This document shows positions 17,790 to 27,463 of a stretch of DNA of 64,000 bases, piece after piece. The position numbers and the translations under genes were made by a program. Position 1 is the first letter of the stretch. Each line of letters opens with the position of its first letter. The stretch comes from Roseateles oligotrophus (GTDB lineage: Bacteria; Pseudomonadota; Gammaproteobacteria; Burkholderiales; Burkholderiaceae_C): the NCBI RefSeq assembly GCF_025717515.1, contig NZ_JAJIRN010000001.1, positions 1 to 64,000 on the forward strand. The letters are read 5' to 3'. The notes under the pieces are model-generated. The model was not told the origin of the DNA, did no database searches, and saw nothing but the letters and a program-made list of their open reading frames with translations.

Positions 17790-19226
17790 TTGTCGCAAGC
17801 GATTGAACGCATGTCCAAGGTAGACACCGCTTGGCTACGCATGGATACCGAATCCAATTTGATGATGATTGTGGGCGTTTGGTACATCCGCCCATCCATC
17901 ACTTTGGAGGCTTTGAAGGAGCGGGTGCAGGCGAGGCTGCTGCAATACACGCGCTTTCACCAGCTTGTTGTGGAAGATGCGCTGGGTGCTCAATGGGTCG
18001 AAGACGAAGACTTCGATATTGACCGCCATGTGGTCGCCGAGGTGTTGATGCCGGTGCGCGGCAAGGCCGGCCAAACAGGGCAGGATGCCTTGAAGGAGCG
18101 GGTGGCAGAGTTGGCGATGGAGCCCTTGAATCCGGCGCACCCGCTCTGGCAGTTCCACTTGATTGAGGATTTGGCTGCGGGGGAAGAGCTGGGTAGCAGC
18201 GGCTTGATCATGCGCATTCATCACTGCATTGGCGACGGCATTGCGCTGACATCGGTGATGATGTCGATTACCGATGGTGGGCGCGCGCCCCCGAAGCGAC
18301 AGCAGCAGCCGCGTGATGACAAGGACTGGCTGACCGACAGCCTGTTGCGACCGATGGCCGACTTGGCGATCAAGGCGATAGGCGCTGCCGGTTCGGGGGT
18401 GGCGAAATCGGTCGAGGCCTGGAACCATCCGCCGCACCCGCTCGACTCGTCGGTCGACATGGCGCGGATCGGCTATCAGGCGCTCAATGATGTGGCCGCC
18501 TTCGCCTTCATGCCGGATGACTCGCATACGCAACTCAAGGGCAAACCGGGCAAGAAAAAGTGCGTTGCCTGGAGCAATGACTTGCCGCTGGACGCCGTCA
18601 AGGCCGTGGGCAAGGGACTGGGCTCCTCGATCAATGATGTCTTGCTCAGCTGCGTTGCCGGTGCGATAGGCAGTTACCTGCAGAGCAAGGGCGAGGATGT
18701 CGAGGGCAAGGAAATCCGGGCGATGGTGCCGGTCAATCTGCGACCCTTGGCGAATAGCTACCAGTTGGGTAATCGCTTCGGCCTGGTGCCGCTGGTGCTG
18801 CCGATCGGGATCGAGAACCCGGTCGAGCGCCTTTATGCGGTGAGAGCCCGCATGAATGAGCTCAAAGGCAGTTTTCAGCCGGTGCTGGCCTTCGGACTGT
18901 TGTCGGTGGCGGGCTTGCTGATCAAGCCGGTGCAGACGGCGATGTTGAATATATTCGCCAAAAAGGCCACGGCGGTGATGACCAATGTGCCGGGCCCGAC
19001 CGCGCCGCTGCAGATGCTGGGATCACAGGTTGAGCGGCTGATGTTCTGGGTGCCGCAATCGGGCGATATCGGCGTCGGCGTCAGCATCCTGACCTATGCC
19101 GGCCGGGTGCAATTTGGCCTGATCACCGACAGCACGCTATGCCCTGATCCCGAGGGCATCATCGACCGTTTCGAGCCGGAATTCAATAAACTCCTGCTGC
19201 TGACGATGATGCTGCCCTGGGAGTAG
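17790..19226 (+). CDS. Wax ester synthase/diacylglycerol acyltransferase (WS/DGAT)
   Basis: A 478-residue acyltransferase that makes wax esters and/or triacylglycerol from acyl-CoA. It has MSKVDTAWLRMDTESNLM near the N-terminus, the catalytic condensing motif IHHCIGDGIALT (HHxxxDG; about residues 146-157), a conserved RAMVPVNLRP segment, and VMTNVPGPTAPLQMLGS in the C-terminal half. The start is taken as TTG at 17790 because AGGAG lies seven bases upstream; the ATG at 17811 lacks such a site. Its place next to an acyl-CoA-binding protein and a PHA-system gene points to storage-lipid metabolism. Confidence 0.95.
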   Translation: MSQAIERMSKVDTAWLRMDTESNLMMIVGVWYIRPSITLEALKERVQARLLQYTRFHQLVVEDALGAQWVEDEDFDIDRHVVAEVLMPVRGKAGQTGQDALKERVAELAMEPLNPAHPLWQFHLIEDLAAGEELGSSGLIMRIHHCIGDGIALTSVMMSITDGGRAPPKRQQQPRDDKDWLTDSLLRPMADLAIKAIGAAGSGVAKSVEAWNHPPHPLDSSVDMARIGYQALNDVAAFAFMPDDSHTQLKGKPGKKKCVAWSNDLPLDAVKAVGKGLGSSINDVLLSCVAGAIGSYLQSKGEDVEGKEIRAMVPVNLRPLANSYQLGNRFGLVPLVLPIGIENPVERLYAVRARMNELKGSFQPVLAFGLLSVAGLLIKPVQTAMLNIFAKKATAVMTNVPGPTAPLQMLGSQVERLMFWVPQSGDIGVGVSILTYAGRVQFGLITDSTLCPDPEGIIDRFEPEFNKLLLLTMMLPWE

Positions 19227-19241
19227 GACGAAGGTCCTTTT
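19225..19241 (+). terminator. Short hairpin terminator after WS/DGAT gene
   Basis: AGGAC (19225-19229), tetraloop GAAG, GTCCT (19234-19238), then TTT. It overlaps the stop codon and lies right at the end of the convergent gene. A five-bp stem is short, so activity is uncertain. Confidence 0.4.
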
Positions 19242-19590
19242 ACTTGGCCTTGGTCGCCTGCTCAGCCAGGTTCGGCTTGATATTGGGCTTGATATTGGGG
19301 CGGCCGGCGGCGGTTGGGTAGGCCGACATCACGCGTGTCGGGTCAACGCTGGCCAGATAGCCGTTGTACTGCGCATCGGTACAGCCAAGCAGCTTGCCGT
19401 TTTGCTTCTCGCCGCGGTACTCGCCCTTGCTGTAGACGAATTGGTACTCGCTGGCCGCGCCTGTTTTGGCCTCGGTCATGGGTGCAAACTTGGCTGCGCA
19501 TTCGACCCGCAGGGCGGTGGCTTCGGGCGACTGCGCCCAGGAGAGCGCGGCCAAAGGAGTCAGGATCAGGGCCAACAGAGTGCGTTTCAT
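19240..19590 (-). CDS. Small secreted protein, unknown function
   Basis: A 116-residue protein with a clear signal peptide (MKRTLLALILTPLAALSWAQS, cut near AQ) and a periplasmic domain with two cysteines (VECAAKF and LLGCTDAQ) likely to be disulfide-bonded. Near the C-terminus is a short tandem repeat (NIKPNIKPN), from a 12-base DNA duplication. No domain recognised. Convergent with the WS/DGAT gene. Confidence 0.72.
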   Translation of the reverse strand: MKRTLLALILTPLAALSWAQSPEATALRVECAAKFAPMTEAKTGAASEYQFVYSKGEYRGEKQNGKLLGCTDAQYNGYLASVDPTRVMSAYPTAAGRPNIKPNIKPNLAEQATKAK

Positions 19591-19785
19591 GATGTTCGAA
19601 CCTCGGTGAAAAATTGCAGGGTGGAGCTGAATGACCGGACCGTTTGTCCGATCGAATTCGGCAGCTCAGGATTCACAGCTTAAACGTCGCGGGCCAATTT
19701 GAACACGCGCGATTGCGGGGGGTATATCGGCCATTTCCCACCCAACGCGTGAGAAACCGCACGGCACACCCGCTTCGATGATCGA

Positions 19786-20559
19786 TCAATCCTCGAGCTC
19801 TTCGCGCGCCATTTCGACATCCAGGCATTCCATCGCGTCCATTGGCTCGCAGGCCGCCGCTTCGGCATACAAAGCCTCGGCCTCCTTCATGCGTTTATCG
19901 CCTTCCAGCATCACCAAACCATTGGCGCGCTCGATCATCGCAATGGCGCTACCGGGGTTGAGCTTCAAGGCCTGCTCGAACATCTTGAGGCCGGTGGCGC
20001 TGTCGGCGCCTTGGGTGCGGCCCAAGAGCTTGCCAACCTTGTCTATCACCTCGGCGTGGAAGGCGCCCAGCGCGATATGGGCATCGGCATGCTTGGGTGC
20101 CAGCGCAATGGTGGTTTCGAGTGCGTTCTTGACCTTGCTGCCCAAACCCTGGGCCAAGGCCTTGGCGACGCTGATGCCCTGGCCATAGCGGCCAATGGCA
20201 TAGGCTTGCCAGTAATAGGCATTGGGGTTCTTGGGCTCTTCGGCCTGCTGGGCGGCGGCGCGTTCGGCTACTTCGAGGAACATCTCCAGCTTGACCTTTT
20301 CCTTCTTCTCAAGGTAGTTGGCGTAGATGGCCTGCGCCTTGTTGGCGACGCTGATGCCCGCGCTTCCTGCGGCCAGCCCCGCTTCGTAGGCTTGTTGAAA
20401 CTCGCCGGCATGGAAGTGAATCCAGGCCGCGACGACCGCAGCGTCCTTGGGCCAGGGTTCGGCATCCCCCGTATGCAGGCGAGCCCAATGCTTTTTCAGT
20501 GAGGCCGGACTGTATTGAAAGGCGGCGTTGTCATGCGGGAAGGCGGTCCATTTAGCCAT
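19786..20559 (-). CDS. TPR-like repeat protein
   Basis: A 257-residue, mostly helical cytoplasmic protein without a signal peptide. Helical pairs such as AAWIHFHAGEFQQAYEAGLA, YYWQAYAIGRYGQGISVAKA and KMFEQALKLNPGSAIAMIE follow the tetratricopeptide pattern (W/L..G..Y..A...A...P), and the C-terminus is strongly acidic. Likely a protein-protein interaction scaffold. It follows a TetR regulator gene by 18 bases and is probably its cotranscribed partner or target. Confidence 0.8.
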   Translation of the reverse strand: MAKWTAFPHDNAAFQYSPASLKKHWARLHTGDAEPWPKDAAVVAAWIHFHAGEFQQAYEAGLAAGSAGISVANKAQAIYANYLEKKEKVKLEMFLEVAERAAAQQAEEPKNPNAYYWQAYAIGRYGQGISVAKALAQGLGSKVKNALETTIALAPKHADAHIALGAFHAEVIDKVGKLLGRTQGADSATGLKMFEQALKLNPGSAIAMIERANGLVMLEGDKRMKEAEALYAEAAACEPMDAMECLDVEMAREELED

Positions 20560-20577
20560 TTTTCGTCTCCGTTGTTT

Positions 20578-21231
20578 CTACTGGTATTTGTTCGCCAGGG
20601 CAAACAAGTGTTCTCTTGATTCGGGCTCCAGATAGGGCAGCAGCAAACTCAAGACATGGAAGGCACCGCGCATCAGCGCGGCGCCGGCTTGTGCGGGCTC
20701 CAAGGCATTGCGCGGGTCACGCACATATTCGAAACTGAGCCAATAGCTCAAGAGCACCACCATCGCGTTGGCCGTCGGGGCGGCTTCGCGGGCATCCATC
20801 TTCAGCGCACCGCCATGTTGCAGCCCGGCCAGCACATTGCGCATCGCCAGACCCTTTTGGGTCAGCACCGTTTGAAAATGCATCTCCAGGCGCCGATTTT
20901 TTGACAGCAGGTCATTCAGATCGCGATAGAGAAAGCGGTGCTTCCAGATCAGCTCGTACAGCATATGGAAAAACAGCCATGCGTCTTCGACGTTAGTCAC
21001 ATTGTCGGCAGCGGCAAGCAAGTCGAGCAACTCGCGCTCAAAGCGGGCGAACAGCGAGTTGATCAACTCGTCTTTGGCCGGGTAGTGATAGTAGAGATTG
21101 CCGGGGCTGATGCCCAACTCGGCGGAGATCAAGGTGGTCGAGACGTTCGGCTCACCAAAACGATTGAAGAGATCGAGCGTGACTTCAAGAATGCGTTCAG
21201 CGGTGCGGCGCGGCGGTTTTTTTGTGGCCAT
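20578..21231 (-). CDS. TetR/AcrR-family transcriptional regulator
   Basis: A 217-residue regulator with an N-terminal TetR helix-turn-helix (about residues 10-57): AERILEVTLDLFNRFGEPNV, then STTLISAELGISPGNLYYHYPAKDELI, the classic GNLYYHYPxKDEL signature. The C-terminal ligand/dimer domain is all-helical. Ligand unknown; the nearby TPR gene downstream and the divergent ABC exporter (149 bases away) are candidate targets. Confidence 0.92.
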   Translation of the reverse strand: MATKKPPRRTAERILEVTLDLFNRFGEPNVSTTLISAELGISPGNLYYHYPAKDELINSLFARFERELLDLLAAADNVTNVEDAWLFFHMLYELIWKHRFLYRDLNDLLSKNRRLEMHFQTVLTQKGLAMRNVLAGLQHGGALKMDAREAAPTANAMVVLLSYWLSFEYVRDPRNALEPAQAGAALMRGAFHVLSLLLPYLEPESREHLFALANKYQ

Positions 21232-21412
21232 GTGTGAATGCGTGAGCTTTTCTCCTGTGAGCCGATTCTGTCACCAAGCTTGGGCTTGGTTCTAGGGATT
21301 TGGCTCCATTGCGAGACGGGCGTGGGCGCATAACAACCTTGGCCGAGCGTGTGTTCGCCGCCGTTCCTACAATCGGCACATGCAATCACCGCTTACTCAA
21401 GGCGCCGGCACC

Positions 21413-22333
21413 ATGCCGGCCATTTCCTTTCAGAACGTCAGCAAAACCTACCGAGGGGGTCAGGTCAAGGCCCTGGACGGCGTCAGCTTCGATATCGCGC
21501 AGGGCGAATTCTTTGGACTCTTGGGGCCAAACGGCGCCGGCAAGACCAGCTTGATCAGCATTCTGGCGGGGCTGGCGCAGGCCAGCGGCGGCCGCGTGCT
21601 GGTGCAGGGCCATGATGTGGTCAGCGACTTTGCCGCAGCAAGGCGCGCGCTTGGCATCGTGCCGCAGGAGTTGGTGTTCGACCCCTTCTTCAATGTGCGC
21701 GAGGCCTTGCGCTTTCAGGGCGGCTATTTTGGTGTGCACAACAACGAGGCCTGGATCGACGAGTTGCTGCAGAACTTGGGCCTGGCCGACAAGGCCGAAG
21801 CCAATATGCGCCAACTCTCGGGCGGTATGAAGCGCCGTGTGTTGGTCGCGCAGGCCTTGGTGCATCGCCCACCGGTGATCGTGCTGGATGAGCCCACGGC
21901 CGGCGTCGATGTGGAGTTGCGTCAGACCCTGTGGCAGTTCATTGCGCGCCTGAACCGCGAGGGCCACACCGTCTTGCTGACCACCCATTACCTCGAAGAA
22001 GCCGAGGCCTTGTGCGGGCGCATCGCGATGTTGAAGCAGGGCAGGGTGGTGGCGCTGGAGCGCACCTCGGAGCTGCTGAAAGGCCGCGCCTCGACGATGC
22101 TGCGCTTCAAAACCGATGCCGCGCTGCCCGCGAATCTGGCCGCGCAGGCGCGCATCACCGGCCGCATTGTGCAGATCAAGGCGCATGACGCGGCCGAGGT
22201 CGAGTCGATTCTGACCACGCTGCGGGCGGCCAATTGCCCAGTCGAAGACCTGGAGATAGGGCGCGCCGATCTGGAAGATGTGTTCCTGGAAATCATGCAG
22301 GAAGAAGAGCAGAAAAAGGGAGTGACAGCATGA
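21413..22333 (+). CDS. ABC-2 type exporter, ATP-binding protein
   Basis: ATPase subunit of an exporter, about 306 residues. Walker A GPNGAGKTS, signature LSGGMKRRV, Walker B VIVLDEPTAGVD and switch histidine LLTTHYLEEAEAL are all present. The C-terminal extension (from about residue 220) is typical of the DrrA/CcmA-like ABC-2 ATPases. An ATG 33 bases earlier is also possible. The stop overlaps the permease start by ATGA. In related bacteria this pair sits upstream of bolA-murA-hisG. Confidence 0.93.
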   Translation: MPAISFQNVSKTYRGGQVKALDGVSFDIAQGEFFGLLGPNGAGKTSLISILAGLAQASGGRVLVQGHDVVSDFAAARRALGIVPQELVFDPFFNVREALRFQGGYFGVHNNEAWIDELLQNLGLADKAEANMRQLSGGMKRRVLVAQALVHRPPVIVLDEPTAGVDVELRQTLWQFIARLNREGHTVLLTTHYLEEAEALCGRIAMLKQGRVVALERTSELLKGRASTMLRFKTDAALPANLAAQARITGRIVQIKAHDAAEVESILTTLRAANCPVEDLEIGRADLEDVFLEIMQEEEQKKGVTA

Positions 22334-23103
22334 GTGGCGCAATCCAATTGAAGGGCGCCGGCACGCTGTTCTACAAAGAAGTGCTGCGTTTCTGGAAGGT
22401 CAGTTTCCAGACCGTGGCGGCGCCGGTCTTGACCGCCGTGCTCTATTTGCTGGTCTTCGGCCATGTGCTGGAAGATCATGTGAAGGTCTACGGCACGGTC
22501 GGCTACACCAGCTTTTTGATCCCCGGCCTGGTGATGATGAGCGTCTTGCAGAACGCTTTTGCCAACTCATCAAGCAGCCTGATCCAGAGCAAGGTGACCG
22601 GCAATCTGGTCTTCCTGCTGGTGACGCCGCTGTCGCATTGGGCCTGGTTCGTCGCCTATGTGGGCGCGGCGATGGTGCGCGGCATGATGGTGGGCCTGGG
22701 CGTTATGGTGGTGACCGTGTGGTTTGCGCCGCCCGGCCTCAGCCAGCCCTTGTGGATACTGAGTTTTGCCTTGCTGGGCGCGGCGATGATGGGAACCTTG
22801 GGCCTGATCGCCGGCCTGTGGGCCGAGAAGTTCGACCAATTGGCGGGCTTTCAAAACTTCATCATCATGCCGATGACGTTTTTGTCCGGCGTGTTCTATT
22901 CGGTCGGCTCCTTGCCACCGTTCTGGCAGGGCGTTAGCCACTTGAACCCGTTTTTCTACATGATCGACGGCTTCAGGCATGGTTTCTTTGGCGTCAGCGA
23001 TGCCTCGCCCTGGCTGAGCCTGGGCGTGGTTGGCGGCAGCTTTTTGCTCGTCGCGGGCATCGCCTTGGAGCTGCTGCGGCGGGGCTACAAGATCCGCAGC
23101 TAA
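22330..23103 (+). CDS. ABC-2 type exporter, permease
   Basis: A 257-residue inner-membrane protein with about six hydrophobic segments. It begins with an amphipathic TLFYKEVLRFWK stretch, has the family loop SLIQSKVTGNLVFLLVTPLS, and FIIMPMTFLSGVFYSVGSLPP, the conserved ABC-2 signature before the last helices. Partner of the upstream ATPase (ATGA overlap). Substrate not known; family members in this position may move lipid or drug-like molecules. Confidence 0.93.
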   Translation: MSGAIQLKGAGTLFYKEVLRFWKVSFQTVAAPVLTAVLYLLVFGHVLEDHVKVYGTVGYTSFLIPGLVMMSVLQNAFANSSSSLIQSKVTGNLVFLLVTPLSHWAWFVAYVGAAMVRGMMVGLGVMVVTVWFAPPGLSQPLWILSFALLGAAMMGTLGLIAGLWAEKFDQLAGFQNFIIMPMTFLSGVFYSVGSLPPFWQGVSHLNPFFYMIDGFRHGFFGVSDASPWLSLGVVGGSFLLVAGIALELLRRGYKIRS

Positions 23104-23195
23104 TTTGGACAAGTCTTCCACCCATTCAATCAGTTGGTGACAGAGCTACTCGCTGCGCTCGGGCGGTCTGTCACGCAAAAGCTAAAATATTCCCC

Positions 23196-23462
23196 ATGGC
23201 CGACCCTACTCCAGCTGAAGTTCAGCAATTCATTGCCTCCGGGCTGCCCTGCAATCACTGCGAAGTCGAGGGCGACGGGCGGCATTTCTTTGCCACCATC
23301 GTGTCTGCCGAGTTCGAGGCTTTGAGCCGCGTGCGCCGCCATCAGCGCGTCTATCAAGCGCTCGGTGAGCGCATGCGCGAGCAGATTCATGCGCTGTCGA
23401 TGAAGACGCTGACGCCCGCCGAATGGGCGGCCGACCCGACGCCGCAATCGTCGGCGCGCTGA
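23196..23462 (+). CDS. BolA-family protein (IbaG-like)
   Basis: An 88-residue protein of the BolA fold: CNHCEVEGDGRHFFATIVSAEF (class II BolA beta-hairpin), SRVRRHQRVYQALGERM (conserved RHRxVYxxL-type helix with the invariant His) and IHALSMKTLTPAEW at the end. BolA proteins work with monothiol glutaredoxins in iron-sulfur handling; the IbaG type lies before murA in many proteobacteria. Here murA is missing and hisG follows after 66 bases. Confidence 0.92.
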   Translation: MADPTPAEVQQFIASGLPCNHCEVEGDGRHFFATIVSAEFEALSRVRRHQRVYQALGERMREQIHALSMKTLTPAEWAADPTPQSSAR

Positions 23463-23528
23463 TCGTTTTGTCCGTTTTTTTGCCCGGTCCGCCGGGCCGC
23501 CTCCCCGAATGCCAGTGAGTGCCCCCAC

Positions 23529-24167
23529 ATGATCACCCTTGCCCTGTCCAAAGGCCGCATCTTTGAAGAAACCCTGCCGCTGCTCAAGGCGGCCGGCATA
23601 TCGGTGCTGGACAACCCGGAAACCTCGCGCAAACTGATCCTCGCCACCAACAGCCCGGATGTGCAGGTGGTGCTGGTGCGCGCCAGCGATGTGCCGACCT
23701 ATGTGCAGTACGGCGGTGCCGACCTCGGCGTGGCTGGGCGCGATGTCTTGATCGAGCATGGCCTGGACGGCATGTATCAGCCGCTGGACCTGAATATCGC
23801 CTGCTGCCGCATGAGCGTCGCGGTGCGCGATGACTTTGATTACGCGGCCGCCATCAAGCAGGGCTCGCGCATTCGCGTGGCCACCAAGTACACGCAGATT
23901 GCGCGTCAGCATTTCTCCGACAAGGGCGTGCATGTCGACCTGATCAAACTCTATGGCTCGATGGAGCTGGCGCCCTTGACCGGCCTGGCCGATGCGATCG
24001 TCGACCTGGTCTCGACCGGCAATACGCTGAAGGCCAACCATCTGGTTGAGGTCGAAAAGGTGATGGAAATATCGTCGCGCCTGGTCGTCAATCAGGCCGC
24101 GCTCAAGCTCAAGCGCGAACCGCTGCGCCGCATGATCGACGCTTTTGCTTCAGCCATCCCTAAGTGA
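23529..24167 (+). CDS. hisG: ATP phosphoribosyltransferase, short form
   Basis: First step of histidine synthesis: joins ATP and PRPP. The 212-residue length shows the short HisG form, which needs HisZ as regulatory subunit; hisZ is not in this window. Motifs: [18 protein letters not shown] at the N-terminus, [36 protein letters not shown], and the PRPP-binding [16 protein letters not shown]. Followed by hisD after seven bases. Confidence 0.97.
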   Translation: MITLALSKGRIFEETLPLLKAAGISVLDNPETSRKLILATNSPDVQVVLVRASDVPTYVQYGGADLGVAGRDVLIEHGLDGMYQPLDLNIACCRMSVAVRDDFDYAAAIKQGSRIRVATKYTQIARQHFSDKGVHVDLIKLYGSMELAPLTGLADAIVDLVSTGNTLKANHLVEVEKVMEISSRLVVNQAALKLKREPLRRMIDAFASAIPK

Positions 24168-24174
24168 AATTTTC

Positions 24175-25482
24175 ATGAAACTTCGCCATCTCAGCACCGC
24201 CGCCGCCGACTTTGAAGCCGAGTTTCAGCGCGTGCTGCATTGGTCGGCCGAGACCGATTCGGCGATCGAACTGCGCGTGGCCGAGATCCTCGCCGATGTG
24301 CGCCTGCGCGGCGATGCAGCGTTGCTGGACTACACCGCTCGCTTTGATCATTTGCAGGCTCAAAGTGTGGCCGAGTTGGAACTGACTCGCGATGAATTGA
24401 AGGCCGCCTTCGACGCCATCACGCCGGCCCAGCGCGAGGCCTTGAAAGCCGCCGCCTTGCGGGTGCGCAGCTATCACGAGCGCCAGAAGCAGGCCAGCGG
24501 TCTGAGCTGGAGCTACGTTGACGAAGACGGCACGCTCTTGGGCCAGAAGGTCACGCCTTTGGACCGCGTCGGCATCTATGTCCCGGGCGGCAAGGCCGCC
24601 TACCCGAGCAGCGTCTTGATGAATGCGATTCCCGCCCAGGTGGCCGGCGTGCCCGAAATCATCATGGTGGTGCCCACGCCGCGCGGCGAGAGGAATCCGC
24701 TGGTGCTGGCCGCCGCCTATATCGCCGGTGTGCACCGTGTCTTTACGCTGGGCGGCGCGCAGGCGGTGGCGGCCTTGGCCTATGGCACAGCGACCGTGCC
24801 CAAGGTCGACAAGATCACTGGCCCCGGCAACGCCTATGTGGCCAGCGCCAAAAAGCATGTATTCGGCCAGGTCGGCATCGACATGATTGCCGGCCCGAGC
24901 GAGATTCTGATCCTGGCCGACGGCACGACGCCGCCCGACTGGGTCGCGATGGATCTGTTCAGCCAGGCCGAGCATGACGAAATGGCGCAAAGCATTCTGC
25001 TCTGCCCGGATGCCGAATACATCGCGTTGGTCAGCGCCGCTATCGACAAGCTCTTGCCCGAGATGCCGCGCCGCGATGTGATCCGCGCCTCTTTGGAGGG
25101 GCGCGGCGCGCTGATTCTGACGCGCTCGATGGAAGAAGCCTGCGAAATTTCCAACCGCATCGCGCCCGAGCATCTGGAGGTTTCCAGCGCGAATCCGCAG
25201 GCCTGGGAGCCGCTCTTGCGCCATGCCGGGGCGATCTTTTTGGGCGCTTACACCAGCGAATCCTTGGGTGACTATTGCGCTGGACCGAATCACGTTTTGC
25301 CGACGGCCGGCACCGCGCGTTTCTCGTCGCCGCTGGGCGTCTACGACTTCCAAAAGCGCAGTAGCCTGATCGAGGTCAGCGAGGCGGGCGCGCAAAAGTT
25401 GGGCGTCATTGCGGCCGAGTTGGCCTATGGCGAGGGCCTGCAGGGCCATGCCCGGGCGGCCGAGATGCGCTTGAAGAAATAG
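24175..25482 (+). CDS. hisD: Histidinol dehydrogenase
   Basis: Oxidises histidinol to histidine in the last two steps of the pathway, zinc- and NAD-dependent. 435 residues, normal length. Motifs: [48 protein letters not shown], the zinc/catalytic SQAEHDE, APEHLEV, and [15 protein letters not shown]. The ATG at 24175 was chosen since an upstream in-frame ATG would lie inside hisG. The gene ends 14 bases before a convergent chemotaxis receptor gene, so the his operon is interrupted here. Confidence 0.97.
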   Translation: MKLRHLSTAAADFEAEFQRVLHWSAETDSAIELRVAEILADVRLRGDAALLDYTARFDHLQAQSVAELELTRDELKAAFDAITPAQREALKAAALRVRSYHERQKQASGLSWSYVDEDGTLLGQKVTPLDRVGIYVPGGKAAYPSSVLMNAIPAQVAGVPEIIMVVPTPRGERNPLVLAAAYIAGVHRVFTLGGAQAVAALAYGTATVPKVDKITGPGNAYVASAKKHVFGQVGIDMIAGPSEILILADGTTPPDWVAMDLFSQAEHDEMAQSILLCPDAEYIALVSAAIDKLLPEMPRRDVIRASLEGRGALILTRSMEEACEISNRIAPEHLEVSSANPQAWEPLLRHAGAIFLGAYTSESLGDYCAGPNHVLPTAGTARFSSPLGVYDFQKRSSLIEVSEAGAQKLGVIAAELAYGEGLQGHARAAEMRLKK

Positions 25483-25496
25483 CTTCAGCGATCGAG

Positions 25497-27053
25497 CTAT
25501 TCGGTACGGAATTCGCTCAAAGCCTGATCGACGTTTTGCGCCTGGCCGCGCAGGCTGTCAGCTGCGGCGGCGGTTTGCTCGACCAAAGCGGCATTCTGCT
25601 GGGTGCTTTGCTCGATCTCGGACAAGGTCTTGCCCATGCCGTTGACGGCTTGATTCTGTTCGCGGATGGCTGCATCGGTTTCACCCATCAGCACGCTGAC
25701 GCGCTGCACTTGCTGCACCACTTCGCCGATGGTGACTTGGGCGTCGCTGACACTGCGTCCGCCCGCCTCGACCTGCTCGACGCTGTTTTGAATCAAGGTC
25801 TTGATTTCTTTGGCGGCCTCGGCGCTGCGCTGCGCGAGCATGCGTACCTCGGACGCTACCACCGCAAAGCCGCGCCCCTGCTCACCGGCGCGGGCGGCTT
25901 CAACGGCGGCATTCAAGGCCAGGATATTGGTCTGAAAAGCGATGCTGTCGATGACGCCGATGATGTCCGAAATGCGTTGGCTGGCCTGTTGAATGCCCTG
26001 CATGGTCAGCACCACCTGCCCGACGGCCTCGCCGCTTCGGCTGGCCACGCCGGAGGCGGCGCGAGCTAGCTCGTCCGCTGCGCGCGTATTGCTGGCGCTT
26101 TGTTGTGCGCTGCCCACCATCTCTTGCATCGAGTGCCCCGCCTGTTGCAACTTGGCGGCTTGGCTTTCGGTACGGGTGGACAGGTCCATATTGCCGTCGG
26201 CAATCTCGGCCGAAGCCTTGGCGATCTGGCTGCTGCCGGCGCGCACACGTTGAATGGCGCTGCGCAAATGGCTGACCATATCGATCATCGCATCGTGCAG
26301 TTGGCCCATTTCGTCGGCGCGGTCGAGGCTGTCGCGACTGGCCCGCAGGTCGCCGGCGCTGACTGCGTGGGCCATCGCGATGGCCTCGCGCAAGGGTGCC
26401 ATCACACTGCGCAAGACCCAGAAATAACTGGCCAGCAAGAGTGCCGAAAGCAGCAAGGCGCCCACTGGCATTTGCCAGGCTGCTTGCTGATGGGTGCCGT
26501 CAAAGGCGAGTTGCGATTGTTCGGCAAATTTGATGCCTTGCGCGACGGTGGCATCCACGCCGACGCGGTGGCTTTGATAAATCGCGTGGACGACTTTCAG
26601 CCCTTCACGCGCCGCCGCCTCGTCTTTGTTCAGCAGGGGCTCAATGACTTGTTTGCGGGCGGCCTGCAGCATCAAGCCGGCTTGTTCATGCTGTCTGCCG
26701 AACAACGCCTTCTCCAAACCATGGGGAGGGTTTTGTTGCCAATATTTGACGCGGGCCTCGTACTCCGTGCTGAGTCGCTCGACATCGTCCCGGCCTTGGC
26801 TCGGGGGTATCGTGCCTTCGACCGCTTGGGATAGCGCCAGCCGCAACTCGATCAAATACATCGGCGGCGGCAAGATGTCGGCCACCACATCCTTGGCGAC
26901 AAAGGTTTGTTCGGCGTTGGTGCGCAGCAGCGCATAGCTCCAGATCGAGTGGACCAGCATCAGCACAGCGGCCAGCCAGCCGCTCAGCGCAAGGCAGGCG
27001 ATGCGCTTGCGGATAGACATCGAGCGCGAGGTGTTGGGAACAGGGCTTGACAT
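25497..27053 (-). CDS. Methyl-accepting chemotaxis protein
   Basis: A 518-residue receptor: N-terminal membrane helix at about 17-40, a periplasmic four-helix-like domain (about 41-190), second helix at about 192-212 ([20 protein letters not shown]), HAMP (about 213-265), and a cytoplasmic signalling rod with the highly conserved tip [20 protein letters not shown] and [18 protein letters not shown]. Sits on the opposite strand between hisD and the toxin-antitoxin pair, away from any chemotaxis cluster, and splits the his genes. Ligand unknown. Confidence 0.96.
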   Translation of the reverse strand: MSSPVPNTSRSMSIRKRIACLALSGWLAAVLMLVHSIWSYALLRTNAEQTFVAKDVVADILPPPMYLIELRLALSQAVEGTIPPSQGRDDVERLSTEYEARVKYWQQNPPHGLEKALFGRQHEQAGLMLQAARKQVIEPLLNKDEAAAREGLKVVHAIYQSHRVGVDATVAQGIKFAEQSQLAFDGTHQQAAWQMPVGALLLSALLLASYFWVLRSVMAPLREAIAMAHAVSAGDLRASRDSLDRADEMGQLHDAMIDMVSHLRSAIQRVRAGSSQIAKASAEIADGNMDLSTRTESQAAKLQQAGHSMQEMVGSAQQSASNTRAADELARAASGVASRSGEAVGQVVLTMQGIQQASQRISDIIGVIDSIAFQTNILALNAAVEAARAGEQGRGFAVVASEVRMLAQRSAEAAKEIKTLIQNSVEQVEAGGRSVSDAQVTIGEVVQQVQRVSVLMGETDAAIREQNQAVNGMGKTLSEIEQSTQQNAALVEQTAAAADSLRGQAQNVDQALSEFRTE

Positions 27054-27195
27054 GTCAATCTCCTGGAGGGCGCTTTATTGGCTTCTCAATTCGCCAGCTT
27101 TGGCCTCCCAGCCTTGCTCCGAAACTTAGCGTACGGTCACTCTGACATCTCTGTTTTCGACTCACTCAAAAGAAACTGAAGTTTCAATTTGAACG

Positions 27196-27225
27196 ACACG
27201 AAGTTCGTGTTGCACGAAGTTCGTG
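27196..27225. promoter_or_regulatory. Paired palindromes: likely toxin-antitoxin operator
   Basis: Two near-identical palindromes in tandem: ACACGAAGTTCGTGT (27196-27210) and CACGAAGTTCGTG (27213-27225), with centres 16 bases apart, ending 13 bases before the antitoxin start codon. Tandem inverted repeats at this position are the usual operator of ribbon-helix-helix antitoxins that repress their own promoter. Binding is inferred. Confidence 0.75.
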
Positions 27226-27238
27226 TAACATTGCGCTT

Positions 27239-27463
27239 GTGAAAAACGTCACCATCAGCATGGAAGACAGCGTCGCCGAATGGGCGCGCTTGGAGGCGGC
27301 GCGCCGCAATACCAGCGTGTCGCGCCTGGTCGGCGAGATGCTGGCCGAGAAGATGCGGCATGACGATGCCTATGAGCGGGCCTTGCAAGACTGGCTGCAC
27401 CGCGAGCGCACATGGGCCTCGGATGGCAATGCCTACCCCCAGCGCAGCGAGTTGAGCCAATGA
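27239..27463 (+). CDS. Ribbon-helix-helix antitoxin (VapB-like)
   Basis: A 74-residue protein with a GTG start at 27239. Residues 2-38 (KNVTISMEDSVAEWARLEAA, then RRNTSVSRLVGEML) fit the CopG/Arc ribbon-helix-helix: one beta strand and two helices, binding DNA as a dimer. The remaining C-terminal tail would wrap the toxin. Its stop overlaps the toxin's ATG (ATGA), the usual coupling. Tandem palindromes just upstream fit autoregulation. Confidence 0.85.
   Translation: MKNVTISMEDSVAEWARLEAARRNTSVSRLVGEMLAEKMRHDDAYERALQDWLHRERTWASDGNAYPQRSELSQ

Noticed and set aside
24160-25449. 429-codon minus-strand frame opposite hisD
   Set aside because: Antisense to hisD, which has all expected motifs.
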